Positions 16,374-24,625 of a DNA stretch of 30,619 nucleotides are shown piece by piece. Numbering within the stretch: the stretch's first letter is position 1; each line of letters begins with the position of its first letter. The DNA is from an uncultured Oscillospiraceae bacterium (GTDB taxonomy: Bacteria > Bacillota > Clostridia > Oscillospirales > Acutalibacteraceae): NCBI GenBank assembly GCA_900549945.1, contig URQJ01000004.1, forward strand, positions 1 through 30,619. Direction: 5' to 3'. Both the position numbers and the translations under genes were made by a program. Under the pieces are notes generated by a model, which saw only the letters and a list, made by a program, of their open reading frames with translations, did not search any database and was not told the origin of the DNA.

Positions 16374-17246
16374 TCAAATTTCATTCAGTTTTAAATAGAG
16401 TGCGTGCAGCAGCCGGCAGTCGGCAAGGGCACGGTGCGGCGTTTGGCCCTCAAGAGAAAGATGGCTCGTTAGGGTGGCGAGCTTGTAATTCGGGACGCCG
16501 AATATCTTTCGGCGGGCCAGACTGAGAAGATCGAGGCAGCGGTTCTGCGGCAGGGGCTTTCCGTGGGCCTTGCAGGCCGTGCGGAGAAACGCCATGTCAA
16601 AGGTGAGATTGTAGCCGATCAGCTGCTCTGTGCCGATGAAATCCAGAAATGCCGGGAGGGCCTCGGATAGAGGGACGCCCTCTTTTTCCAGCATTGCCTG
16701 CGAGATCCCCGTGAGATCCGCGATGGCCTGCGGCAGCACTTTTTCTGTGCGGACGAGCTGGGAAAAACAGGCGTGGCATTCTCCGTTTAATACCCGGATA
16801 GCGCCGAACTCAAGGATCTGATCCGCGCCGTTTTGGAGCCCAGTCGTTTCCAGATCGATAATGACATAGGATTCCAGAGGCATACCGGCGGCGCGCTTTG
16901 TGCGCTGTGCCATCTGGCGCTTGGCCGCGTTGCTGAAGCCGGGCTTCAATGGGGATTCGGTCTGCGCGCTTTGTGGCAGAGGACGGCGCATCAGCTGGAT
17001 TCCGTCGAAGTCTACGGGCGTCCACGTCGTGTTGTGCACGCGGAAGTCCATTTTCTGTTCTCCGTTCGTTGAAAACACCATTGTTGCGCGGCCATTTTTC
17101 AGGTTCTGGCAGACGCGCTCCCAAATGGCGTCCCGCACGCGGCCGCTTACATTTCCGACGTATACGCCCGTGTTGATTTCACACAGCCATTTGGAAAGAT
17201 CACCCCGCAGTCTGGGCGGGCAGTCCGTCATGGTAATTACGACGAT
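16374..17246 (-). CDS. cas2: Cas2 (type I-E) fused to a DnaQ-like DEDDh exonuclease
   Basis: The first ATG is at 17231, giving 285 residues starting MTDCPPRLRGDLSKWL. That form lacks the first beta strand of Cas2, which is encoded in frame just upstream as IVVIT. AGGTGA at 17258-17253 is spaced 6 bases from an ATC codon at 17246, suggesting that ATC is the start or replaces a lost ATG. The Cas2e part (GVYVGNVSGRVRDAIWERV, TPVDFDGIQL) fills about residues 1-90. After a basic linker a 3'-5' exonuclease domain follows, with Asp126, Glu128 (IDLETTG), Asp212, His266 and Asp271 (numbered from the ATG), a complete DEDDh set. Such fusions are known in some type I-E systems and are thought to trim prespacers for Cas1-Cas2. 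The gene overlaps the cas1 end. Confidence 0.85.
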   Translation of the reverse strand: MVVITMTDCPPRLRGDLSKWLCEINTGVYVGNVSGRVRDAIWERVCQNLKNGRATMVFSTNGEQKMDFRVHNTTWTPVDFDGIQLMRRPLPQSAQTESPLKPGFSNAAKRQMAQRTKRAAGMPLESYVIIDLETTGLQNGADQILEFGAIRVLNGECHACFSQLVRTEKVLPQAIADLTGISQAMLEKEGVPLSEALPAFLDFIGTEQLIGYNLTFDMAFLRTACKAHGKPLPQNRCLDLLSLARRKIFGVPNYKLATLTSHLSLEGQTPHRALADCRLLHALYLKLNEI

Positions 17247-18193
17247 GGCGGCTCACCTGCCTCTCCGCGAGCGTAATTGACGCCGTTCGAGACCGTGCCG
17301 AGCTGGTTGTCCCAGAGATAGACGGCCTCCTCGGCGGGCGGCGCTTCGCCATCCTCCAGAAACAGCCAGCGGATGTCGTGGACCATGCGCTCCAGAATGT
17401 GGTGCTCGACCAAGGCGTTTCGCACGGTGCGGCGCACGACGGCGGGCAAATCCTCCGGGTTCTGCGCCGCCACCTCGAAGGCGATGGGAATGGTGACCTC
17501 CGCCTTGTAGAGATCGGCCAGATCGTATACGAAGGAGGAATCATGCCCGACGTGGACGAAGCCGAGCCCCGGCGAACAGCCCAGCGCGGCGATGACCGCG
17601 TGTGCCAGCCCGTACAGACAGGCGTGTGCGGCAGACAGCGCCTGATTCACGGCATCGCCGGCGAAAAAATCGTCGGGCTGGTAGGAGCGGCCGCTCCACG
17701 GGACGCCGGTCGCCTTGGAAGCCTCGCGGTACACCCTGCGCATGCGGCTGCCCTCGCGGCCGCGAAGCTGCTGCATGGTGAGCTGGGAGACGTCCTCGCC
17801 GGGAAAGCGGAGCTGATACATTTTCCGCACCACGGCCAGATGCTTGCGCGTGTTGCTGACGAGCTCTGCCTGCCGCAGCAGAAGATTTGCCCGCGTGGTC
17901 AGCGGGCGGCCGTGCGCGTAATAGCGCACGCCGTGCTCGCCGACCCACACGGCGCCGACGCCGGTATCGCCCATCAGTTCCATAGCCCGGTGCGTCACCC
18001 GGGTGCCCGGCCCCAGAAGCAGAACGGAGATGGCTGCGGCCGGAATATGCACAATCCCATTTTCATCCGTCACGGTGATTGCGCCGTCCTGACGCCCGAG
18101 CGTGCAGTGCTCCAGATACAGAAAAGTCATTCGGTCGCGCACCTGCGGCAGGGCCTGCAGTTCGGGGCGGATGATTCCCGGCACCTCATGCAT
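17237..18193 (-). CDS. cas1: CRISPR-associated endonuclease Cas1, type I-E
   Basis: The protein has 318 residues from the ATG at 18193, 7 bases after a perfect AGGAGG; an upstream in-frame start at 18211 lies before that site. Cas1 is the integrase that, with Cas2, inserts new spacers at the leader end. The metal-binding residues are all visible: Glu147 in GREGSRMRR, His214 in GFVHVGHD, and Asp224 and Asp227 in SFVYDLADLYK. The type I-E start EVPGIIRPELQALPQVRDRMTF is clear. It appears intact. It overlaps cas6e by 8 bases and cas2 by a few bases, as expected for a translationally coupled adaptation module. Confidence 0.95.
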   Translation of the reverse strand: MHEVPGIIRPELQALPQVRDRMTFLYLEHCTLGRQDGAITVTDENGIVHIPAAAISVLLLGPGTRVTHRAMELMGDTGVGAVWVGEHGVRYYAHGRPLTTRANLLLRQAELVSNTRKHLAVVRKMYQLRFPGEDVSQLTMQQLRGREGSRMRRVYREASKATGVPWSGRSYQPDDFFAGDAVNQALSAAHACLYGLAHAVIAALGCSPGLGFVHVGHDSSFVYDLADLYKAEVTIPIAFEVAAQNPEDLPAVVRRTVRNALVEHHILERMVHDIRWLFLEDGEAPPAEEAVYLWDNQLGTVSNGVNYARGEAGEPPSS

Positions 18194-18827
18194 TTTGCGG
18201 CCTCCTGCCAATCACGGTCATCAGGCCGAGCCCATAGGCCTTGCCGCGGCCGATGCCCTCGGTCAGCAGCTTTTTAAACAGCTCGGCATCCGTGACCGTG
18301 AGCGCGCCCTCATAGGTGACGGAGCGGATGGAAACGGTCTGCCGGCTCGCGCCCTTGTGAAATTGCAGCCAGTGCGTGTCCACAACAGTGAAGCCGTCCG
18401 GCTCCAGCCGGAAACCGTGCTTTTCGGCGCGGTCCAGCAGCCATTGCTTCTGGTATTCCACCGAGCAGTGGGCGTGCACGATGCCCCGGCCCGGATGCGC
18501 GGGGCCCGGGCAGCTTTTCGTGGGGTTTGCGGTCAGGCGGAACTGCCACGTGCTTCCCGGGAGGATTCTGTTGAGAAGGGGCGCATAATCCTTCACTTCG
18601 GGCGGCTGCCCTGTGCCGAATTGGGCGGTGAGGCTGCGCAGGTCGGGCATATCCGCGCTGAGAATCAAAAGGTAGAGGGTGTTTCCGAGGGAATCGAGCC
18701 GCCAAAGCCGCCGCCTTCGCTCACCGGGAAACGCCTGCTCCACGGCGCTGTGAATCTGCTGCGGATTCACGAGAGCCACGGCCGTGCTGCGGCGGTGTAC
18801 GTCGAGTGCAACTCTTGAAAGATACAT
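18186..18827 (-). CDS. cas6e: CRISPR RNA endonuclease Cas6e (Cse3/CasE)
   Basis: The protein has 213 residues from the ATG at 18827, 7 bases after GGAGGT and one base after the cas5e stop; a further in-frame ATG at 18836 is too close to that site. It begins MYLSRVALD, the usual Cas6e start, and ends with the glycine-rich RNA-binding loop GIGRGKAYGLGLMTV. His26 in NPQQIHSAV matches the position of the catalytic histidine in other Cas6e proteins. It cuts the repeat RNA hairpin to release crRNAs and stays bound as a subunit of Cascade. It looks intact. Confidence 0.93.
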   Translation of the reverse strand: MYLSRVALDVHRRSTAVALVNPQQIHSAVEQAFPGERRRRLWRLDSLGNTLYLLILSADMPDLRSLTAQFGTGQPPEVKDYAPLLNRILPGSTWQFRLTANPTKSCPGPAHPGRGIVHAHCSVEYQKQWLLDRAEKHGFRLEPDGFTVVDTHWLQFHKGASRQTVSIRSVTYEGALTVTDAELFKKLLTEGIGRGKAYGLGLMTVIGRRPQNA

Positions 18828-18828
18828 G

Positions 18829-19548
18829 TCATGCACCTCCGAGTTCTGCGAATGGATCGTGTTGTGTCGTGCTGGATACGGGCTCCTGCGGGGAAAAGCG
18901 CAGCTCCTTCACGGCGCGGTAGCCAAACCGGCGGTGCCGCGGGTCGAAGGAGAGGGGAAGATCCCGCTGGGGAAAGGCGTTTGGCTCCAGCGGATCGGCG
19001 TCCAGCAGGATGCACACGCTCTTTTCCGAACCCAGCTGCGCTGCGGAAGCCAAAGCGGGCTCACTGCGGAGCGATTCGACGAGATCGATTTCCCGGATGC
19101 CGAGGCACAGGGGCAGCGTGGGCGGGCAGGATCGGCGGCCGAGAAACAGGGGATAGGCAGGGGATTGCAGGGCGTCCGCAAGCTGCTCGAGCAGGGCTCT
19201 GTCCGTGCTTTCCAGCCCGACGAGGAAAACAGCGTCGGCCAGGTAGTGACGGCGGGTGATGTAGGGCGTTTCCTTGAGTTTCTGCTTTTTCTGGAGCGGC
19301 GTCAGCTTGCCGGCTGTGTGAAAGTCGACGAGGAGGCTTCCCGCACGGTCCGTGCGAACGCCGAAGCGCAGCTGATTCAGCGGCGTAAGCCGTTCAGGCG
19401 CATCGCGGCGTATTCCCAAAGCCGCGGCCAGCAGGCCGATCACACCGCTTTTCGTAGGCGCAAGAGCCATTTTCCGCGTATCGAAATTGGAGGCGATGCC
19501 CCATGCCTGCATGGGTGCTGCGAGGCGCAGCAGTAAGGTGGGCATCAT
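18829..19548 (-). CDS. cas5e: Cascade subunit Cas5e (CasD)
   Basis: The protein has 239 residues (or 238 from the second ATG). It begins with the Cas5 strand PTLLLRLAAPMQAWG and continues with TKSGVIGLLAAALGI, both hallmarks of Cas5e, and FLGRRSCPP in the middle of the protein. Cas5e caps the 5' handle of the crRNA and contacts Cas8e. Its ATG overlaps the cas7e stop as ATGA, with AGGTGG just upstream. It appears intact, but it lies downstream of the broken cas7e, so its expression depends on read-through of the inserted DNA. Confidence 0.92.
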   Translation of the reverse strand: MMPTLLLRLAAPMQAWGIASNFDTRKMALAPTKSGVIGLLAAALGIRRDAPERLTPLNQLRFGVRTDRAGSLLVDFHTAGKLTPLQKKQKLKETPYITRRHYLADAVFLVGLESTDRALLEQLADALQSPAYPLFLGRRSCPPTLPLCLGIREIDLVESLRSEPALASAAQLGSEKSVCILLDADPLEPNAFPQRDLPLSFDPRHRRFGYRAVKELRFSPQEPVSSTTQHDPFAELGGA

Positions 19549-20300
19549 TCCACCTCGCTTCCGCTGAGCTGTGTCTTCACGGCGTCTGCGAGCTGCTCGA
19601 GCAGGGCGTTCAGGCCCATCGCGGGCGCAAGGGCGTCCAGACCGGTCCCGATGACAAAGGCCTGAACCGGATCACCGGTATAATCGCGGTACATCTGCTG
19701 TGCGTAGGCGGTGAGCTGTTTTTTCGAGGGAGCAACGCAGCCGCTTCCATCCTCGGGGCGGACAGCGCGCTCGAACGCGCCGCAGAGATTGACAGGCTGA
19801 TCCCGGCGGATCGCTACGTAAACGGCATCCGGCAGCGTGCGGTTGGCAAAGGAATTCTGCTTGCCGGTGGGCATGGAGCGGATGAAAGCCTCCGCAAAGG
19901 TGCGGACGGCCGCCGCCGTTTCCTCGGGGTTCATATGTGCGGCCAGCTCCATGGCGTTGACGGTCGCGTAGCGGTAGAGCGTGGAGGAATTGAATTCAAT
20001 TGTGCCCAGATGGCCCGCGCCTGCGTTTTCCTTCGGAGAGAGGTCGTCCACGGCGGTGAAGTAATCGTATTCGGTCTGCACAGCGTGCGTCGAGATCGCG
20101 TGCGCGACCTGCGCGGCGGCATCATAATTTAAGGACGCGTCGGAGGCGACCATGCGGCCGAACAGCACCATATCGACGGAGGGGGCGGCCAGAACGGCGG
20201 CTTTGTAGGCTTTGGTATCCTTTTCGTCCTCGGCGGCCAGCTTTGCAAGCGCCTTGGCCTGATCCCGGCTCATGAAAAACAAGGCCTTTGCCTTTTGCGT
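19545..20300 (-). pseudogene. cas7e: 3' fragment of cas7e (CasC), separated from its 5' part by an insertion
   Basis: Residues from about KAKALFFMSRDQAKALAKLA to the end (SGSEVE) are the C-terminal two thirds of Cas7e, with VDMVLFGRMVAS, AAAQVAHAISTHAV, DYFTAVDDLSP, GAGHLGTIEFNSSTLYRYA and GAFERAVRP. These correspond to the backbone subunit that is present six times in Cascade. The fragment joins DNA of a truncated ABC transporter gene near 20299. The frame can be opened at a TTG or ATG (20321 or 20315) inside the transporter sequence, but no ribosome binding site precedes either. About 250 residues here plus 122 at 24626-24994 add up to the normal Cas7e length, so little of the gene itself was lost. 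Confidence 0.92.
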
Positions 20301-21327
20301 AATGAAATGAAACATTCTCAAAGGAGTAGGAATTTCCGGTTTCTATCTGTTCTTTCCCCGTCGGTTCGTCTGTTGTCATCACCTTGTCTAACCGCTCGCC
20401 GGAAGGAAGCATCCCGCGCAGCGCGGATATGCTGGTGACAATCATCAACTCCGCTTCTACCAGTTTAGTCGCTAAGACGAGAAAGCCTGCAAAATCCAAA
20501 ACAGACAGTGTGCCGCCGATCAGCAGATAAAGCCCAACCGCAGCCGTAATGGGAACAATGAATTTTACCAAAGAGGAACACAGCGTGGACAGGCTGCCTG
20601 CCACTGCTTCTTCTTTTAGTGACTCATCCCGCAATTTCCGCATGGCCGTTTCCAAAGAATGAAAGCCATCCCCTGTGCGATGGTACGCTTTCAGGTCTTT
20701 CATACCATGAAGATATTCATTGATTTGCGTAGCCGCATGGGTTTTTGCCTCCATGACCTGTCGGCTGTGCTTTTCTTTGATATGGGCAATCCCAAACATA
20801 AGTGCTGCGCAAACCGGCAGCATTCCGAACATGGCAATCCCCATGCGCCAGTCATAAGCACAAATCCATACAATGGAAATCGCCAGCAGCACTCCGACGC
20901 CAATGGGATAGGGCAGCCAGTAGCAGAGCGTGTATTCCACGTTTGAAAAATCATTGGCAAAGGAACTAATCAACTCTCCCGATTCTTTGGATGAAAAGAA
21001 TCCCAGCGGCTGTCGGCGCAGCTTTTGGATATATGCCACTCGTTTTTTGGCCGTATCGCTGTAAGCGCGCCCATAGGTGAAGTAGTAGGAAACCAGTTCT
21101 ACCGCGTATTGAATCAGGATATATCCCAAACCAATCGCTGCAAGTATAATAAGGAAATGCAAATCCAATGTATATGGCGGCACAAAAGCCTGCCCCAGCG
21201 TATAGATTACCATATATGCTAAAATGGCCGGAAGCATACTGCACGTCTGAGAAAGAAACAGCCAGACGGTTGGCTGGATTATCTCTTTTGGCTTATGAAA
21301 GGTGAATTGCCGGATTATCTGAAACAT
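20299..21327 (-). pseudogene. Truncated ABC transporter half (membrane domain only)
   Basis: The start at 21327 follows AAAGGAGG by 8 bases and the gene overlaps the upstream ABC gene by 35 bases. The six-segment exporter-type membrane domain is complete (LGFFSSKESGELISSFANDF, EYLHGMKDLKAYHRTGDGFHSL when read in parts). The sequence then enters the ATPase domain with YSFENVSFHY and is lost: Walker A, signature and Walker B are all absent. The frame runs on out of phase through cas7e sequence to 20122. It was the partner of the next ABC gene and cannot now hydrolyse ATP. With such a partner the transporter would have at best one nucleotide-binding domain. Confidence 0.9.
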
Positions 21328-23128
21328 ACGCTGCGCCTCCTTTCATCCGCCAGTTTTCGGTTTCATTTTGAATCGCCCATAAATGCGCATATAAGTCATT
21401 CTTTTGCAGCAGTTCCTGGTGTGTTCCCTGTTCTTTCAGCTCTCCTCTTTCCAGAACAAAAATCATATCTGCGTCCTGAACGGAGTAAAGACGGTGTGCG
21501 ATCATCAGGACGGCTTTCCCCTTTAGTAATTCTGCCATACCCTCTCGCAGCGCCAACTCATTTTCTGCGTCTGCAAAGGCCATTGCTTCATCCAGCAGGA
21601 CAATCGGGGCATTTTTCAGAATCGCCCTTGCAATGGCAATACGCTGCGCTTCTCCGCCGGATAACGTATGCCCGCCGTCACCTAATCTTGTGCGATAGCC
21701 TTCCGGCAGGGCTTGAATAAAATCGTGGCAGCGTGCAGCTTTCGCGGCCCGTTCTACTTCCTCGCGGGTCACATTCTGGTGCATAGCGATGTTGTCATAA
21801 ACGCTCTCCGCAAATATGTAGGTATCCTGGAACACAAAGGCGACCGTATCCATAAGGGCCTTGGTAGAATAGTCCCGTATATCTTTTCCTCCAATTGAGA
21901 TACTTCCACTTTCCACATCCCAAAATCTTGCCAAAAGCTGTCCGGCTGTGGATTTTCCACCTCCTGATGGGCCTACCAAAGCTGCGAAGGAACCTGCCGG
22001 AATGTGCATTGTGACATGCTCCAGCGCCATGCGCCGCAGAGGGTCTGCTGCTTTTTGGTAGGAAAAACTCACATCCTGAAAGGTAAGCTCCGCAGAAACC
22101 GGCGGGGTATCGCACGTCCCTTCCGCTATCGGCTCCATCTTCATAACGTCCTCGATTTGATCCATCCGCACAGCCAGATTGCGCAGGTCTGCGCCAAACT
22201 CCACCAATTCCATCAGTGGGCTGATAACTGCCGGGCCGACAATCAGGAACATCAACAGTTCCATCATCAAGCCGTGATTACCGGGATTCAGATACAGCAG
22301 AACACATCCCACAGCCAAAAGGAAGGCCAGCACAGAGAGCGTGATCGTTTTGTAGGCTCCGTAAATAGGCGTAACTCTTTTTAGGTAGGCCATCAGGCTT
22401 TTTCGGTTTTTTTCTATCAGGCTGGTTAGCCGTAAAGCTGCGGCCTCCGGCTTTCCAAAGATTTTTTCTTCTTCCATCCCAGACACATACTCTGAAAATT
22501 CCGCGTCCAATTCCGTAGAGGAACGGTTGAGATCCGTCCAAATCTTCTGCCCCTGCTTTCCTCCAAAAGCTGAAAACTGAATGATAAACGCAAGCAACAA
22601 TGCGGCAACAGTCGTCAGGGCAAGCGGCACATTGATGGAAAACAGTAGTACCGACAGCGAAACCAGCAAAAGCCCGGCTCCTATAAGGTTCGATACATCG
22701 TGAGCTATAATATTTTCCATTTTTTCGATGTTATCGTTCATGGTCTTTTGCACCGCGCCGGACTGTCCGCCCGTGAAGAAGCCCAGATTCAGCCTGCCCA
22801 TGTGATTTAGAATCTTCATGCGCAAACCGTAGAGCGCGTGAAAGGCACAGGAGTGGCAAATAAAGCTGCCGGTAATCGAAAGCGCAATGCCAATGACAAT
22901 GCTTTCCAGCGTAATTCCCGCCCACAGCCATGCAGCAGATACGTCTACTGCCGTATTGTTTAAGGACGCTTCCAGAAAGATACGAACGATTTGGTAGATT
23001 GTATAGAACGGAACGCCCGACAGCAATATGCTGACAGAGGAGCAGACCACACCCCATATATACCTGGCAGAACTGCACTGTGCGGTTTGGAATACCCGCA
23101 GGACAGCGTTTTTCTTTGTCTCTTTCAT
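21293..23128 (-). CDS. ABC transporter, fused membrane and ATPase domains (siderophore-type, YbtPQ/IrtAB-like)
   Basis: The protein has 611 residues from the ATG at 23128, preceded by GAAAGGAG; an upstream ATG at 23173 precedes that site. An N-terminal exporter-fold membrane domain is followed by a complete ATPase domain with Walker A GPSGGGKST, QDTYIFAESVYDNIAM, signature LSGGEAQRIAIARAI, Walker B IVLLDEAMAFAD and the switch histidine in MIAHRL. The Walker B extension LDEAMA instead of LDEATS is common in the pairs related to YbtP/YbtQ, which work with an AraC-type regulator in siderophore systems. The substrate is not known. It is expressed divergently from the AraC gene from the promoter at 23213-23241. 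Confidence 0.85.
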   Translation of the reverse strand: MKETKKNAVLRVFQTAQCSSARYIWGVVCSSVSILLSGVPFYTIYQIVRIFLEASLNNTAVDVSAAWLWAGITLESIVIGIALSITGSFICHSCAFHALYGLRMKILNHMGRLNLGFFTGGQSGAVQKTMNDNIEKMENIIAHDVSNLIGAGLLLVSLSVLLFSINVPLALTTVAALLLAFIIQFSAFGGKQGQKIWTDLNRSSTELDAEFSEYVSGMEEEKIFGKPEAAALRLTSLIEKNRKSLMAYLKRVTPIYGAYKTITLSVLAFLLAVGCVLLYLNPGNHGLMMELLMFLIVGPAVISPLMELVEFGADLRNLAVRMDQIEDVMKMEPIAEGTCDTPPVSAELTFQDVSFSYQKAADPLRRMALEHVTMHIPAGSFAALVGPSGGGKSTAGQLLARFWDVESGSISIGGKDIRDYSTKALMDTVAFVFQDTYIFAESVYDNIAMHQNVTREEVERAAKAARCHDFIQALPEGYRTRLGDGGHTLSGGEAQRIAIARAILKNAPIVLLDEAMAFADAENELALREGMAELLKGKAVLMIAHRLYSVQDADMIFVLERGELKEQGTHQELLQKNDLYAHLWAIQNETENWRMKGGAAYVSDNPAIHLS

Positions 23129-23183
23129 TTTTCTCCTTTCTCTGCCTTTCGGATTGATAGAGTGTAAAGGCAAGTAATATTTT

Positions 23184-23209
23184 TGTTGGTTAGCGATACC
23201 TAACCAACA
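23184..23209. promoter_or_regulatory. Operator 1: inverted repeat at the ABC promoter
   Basis: TGTTGGTTAG (23184-23193) and CTAACCAACA (23200-23209) are perfect 10-bp arms around a 6-base centre. It lies just downstream of the minus-strand -10 element, across the expected transcription start. Its central 18 bases match operator 2 at 16 of 18 positions. Confidence 0.75.
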
Positions 23210-23212
23210 GGT

Positions 23213-23241
23213 ATTATGCCGAAAATCTTTATCTCCGTCAA
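23213..23241 (-). promoter_or_regulatory. Promoter of the ABC transporter genes
   Basis: On the minus strand TTGACG (23241-23236), a 17-bp spacer and CATAAT (23218-23213), followed directly by operator 1. Confidence 0.7.
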
Positions 23242-23266
23242 GCGGCCTGACGGTGCCTAAAACACA

Positions 23267-23282
23267 CCCCGATTATTCGGGG
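23267..23282. other. Small hairpin between the two promoters
   Basis: CCCCGA-TTAT-TCGGGG is a perfect 6-bp stem without a T run. It lies between the divergent promoters and may be a third protein-binding site. Confidence 0.3.
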
Positions 23283-23297
23283 ATGTTGAGAATATCC

Positions 23298-23326
23298 TTG
23301 ATTTTATGCGGTTTCCTTGTTATACT
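23298..23326 (+). promoter_or_regulatory. Promoter of the AraC-family gene
   Basis: TTGATT (23298-23303), a 17-bp spacer and TATACT (23321-23326), with operator 2 starting 10 bases downstream. Confidence 0.7.
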
Positions 23327-23336
23327 TTATATCGTA

Positions 23337-23354
23337 GGTTAGTTTTCGCTAACC
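23337..23354. promoter_or_regulatory. Operator 2: inverted repeat at the AraC promoter
   Basis: GGTTAG (23337-23342), centre TTTTCG, CTAACC (23349-23354). Read on the minus strand it is GGTTAGCGAAAACTAACC, which differs at only two positions from the core of operator 1. It covers the likely transcription start of the regulator gene. Confidence 0.75.
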
Positions 23355-23412
23355 ATAAAATCGTGCCAAAACAGAAAGATATGTGCCATTTCGACATAGA
23401 GGTGACTGCTGT

Positions 23413-24375
23413 ATGATTACGATCCACAATGTAGATGAAACTGTGTTGTTTTACGGCTCTTTGGGGGCCGAGCGGAAAGAAATCGGGAACTGCACTGCGT
23501 TCACTTTTTTTGATAAGACTTCCCATGTCCGTTTTTGGGGAGATTTACGGGGATTTTGTGTGGCTTCGGTCGATGTTATATCTCCAAAAGACATGGTGAT
23601 CCGTTCGCAGATTCAACAGAGATATATAGGGATTAGCTTCACGGAAGAAGGGCAAGTGGTTAGCTACAACCGGAAGGCAGAAGTGCGGGAATCCCGCAAC
23701 GGCATAGATTGTTATGTTTTCAATTCGCCGGTTCCCCTTTTTATGAAAATATCCGGCGGGCAGCGTCTCCGGTTCCGGGGAATCTATTTTCAGGAATCTT
23801 TTTTTCGTGAGAATAACGTAGCTCTCTACGATAGCTTTTGGGAAGATGCCAAACGCTCTCTTGCTTTCAACGAGCTTCATTCGCCGGAGCTGTTGTCCAT
23901 CTACCAGCGCATTGAAAAGTGCCCGCTTACAGGAGAAGCGTTTCAGCTTTGGATGAGAGGCCAGGGATTAGCCGCTGCGGGGTATCTGTTGGATTTGGTA
24001 CAGAAATATACCTCCGCTCCGCCTGTTTATCTAAGCGAAGATGAAATCGCAGCCGTTTTGCAGGCAAAGAAGCTGATTCAGGAGCATATAGGCAATGTGC
24101 CGACAATCCTTGATTTATGCAAAAGCGTTGCCCTTAACAAGAACAAGCTCCAAAAGGCGTTTCAGCTCACAGAGGGCAAAAGCGTCGGGGAATATATTCG
24201 GACGCTGCGAATGGAGCGCGCTTTGGAGCTTTTGGAAAAAAGCGATATGACTACAAGCGAGATTGCAAAAGCAGTAGGTTATCACGGGGTATCGAACTTC
24301 TATCATGCTTTTCAGCAGAAGTTTGGAGAAACACCGCAAACAGTTCGGGATTTGCTTCGGAAAAATAGCGTTTAA
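23413..24375 (+). CDS. AraC-family transcriptional regulator
   Basis: The protein has 320 residues from the ATG at 23413, spaced about 7 bases from GAGGTGA; an upstream GTG at 23383 lies before that site. The C-terminal third is a double helix-turn-helix of AraC type: PTILDLCKSVALNKNKLQKA, SVGEYIRTLRMERALELLEK, MTTSEIAKAVGYHGVSNFYH and FGETPQTVRDLL. The N-terminal 200 residues are a sensor domain I do not recognise in detail. By analogy with the regulators beside siderophore ABC pairs it probably senses the transported ligand. The matching operators at both divergent promoters imply that it, or a co-regulator, controls both the transporter and itself. Confidence 0.88.
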   Translation: MITIHNVDETVLFYGSLGAERKEIGNCTAFTFFDKTSHVRFWGDLRGFCVASVDVISPKDMVIRSQIQQRYIGISFTEEGQVVSYNRKAEVRESRNGIDCYVFNSPVPLFMKISGGQRLRFRGIYFQESFFRENNVALYDSFWEDAKRSLAFNELHSPELLSIYQRIEKCPLTGEAFQLWMRGQGLAAAGYLLDLVQKYTSAPPVYLSEDEIAAVLQAKKLIQEHIGNVPTILDLCKSVALNKNKLQKAFQLTEGKSVGEYIRTLRMERALELLEKSDMTTSEIAKAVGYHGVSNFYHAFQQKFGETPQTVRDLLRKNSV

Positions 24376-24440
24376 TATGTAAATTCACAGACTGGCAAGC
24401 AATGCAAACATATACATGTTTTGCGATTTTGGCTGGATTG

Positions 24441-24530
24441 CACCGGCCAAAATGCTTGTTGAGGGATTCCCCCAAGCCCCCAAGACCGTCCCCATTCGGT
24501 GACGGCTGCGCGTCCTACGGACGCTGAAAA
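24441..24530. other. G-rich/hairpin patch resembling a mobile-element transfer origin
   Basis: On the minus strand a run CTTGGGGGCTTGGGGGAATC is flanked by inverted repeats: GCGTCC-TAC-GGACGC at 24510-24524 and CCGTC/GACGG at 24486-24490 and 24501-24505. From memory this resembles DNA near the relaxase genes of integrative elements in gut Firmicutes. No relaxase gene is present, so it would be a relic. Confidence 0.3.
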
Positions 24531-24549
24531 TTTTTCCATAAACAAAAGA

Positions 24550-24590
24550 AAAACTCTATGCAAATGGTTCGTCCATTCACATAGAGTTTT
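24550..24590. terminator. Bidirectional terminator at the edge of the insert
   Basis: AAAACTCTATG (24550-24560) pairs perfectly with CATAGAGTTTT (24580-24590), with an inner ATGG/CCAT helix. A/T-rich runs flank both sides. On the plus strand it ends the AraC transcript. On the minus strand it lies directly after the cas7e 5' fragment, so cas operon transcripts arriving from upstream should stop here. Confidence 0.82.
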
Positions 24591-24625
24591 CTTATTTCCC
24601 GTTCGCTTGGCATAGGTCAGTATTT

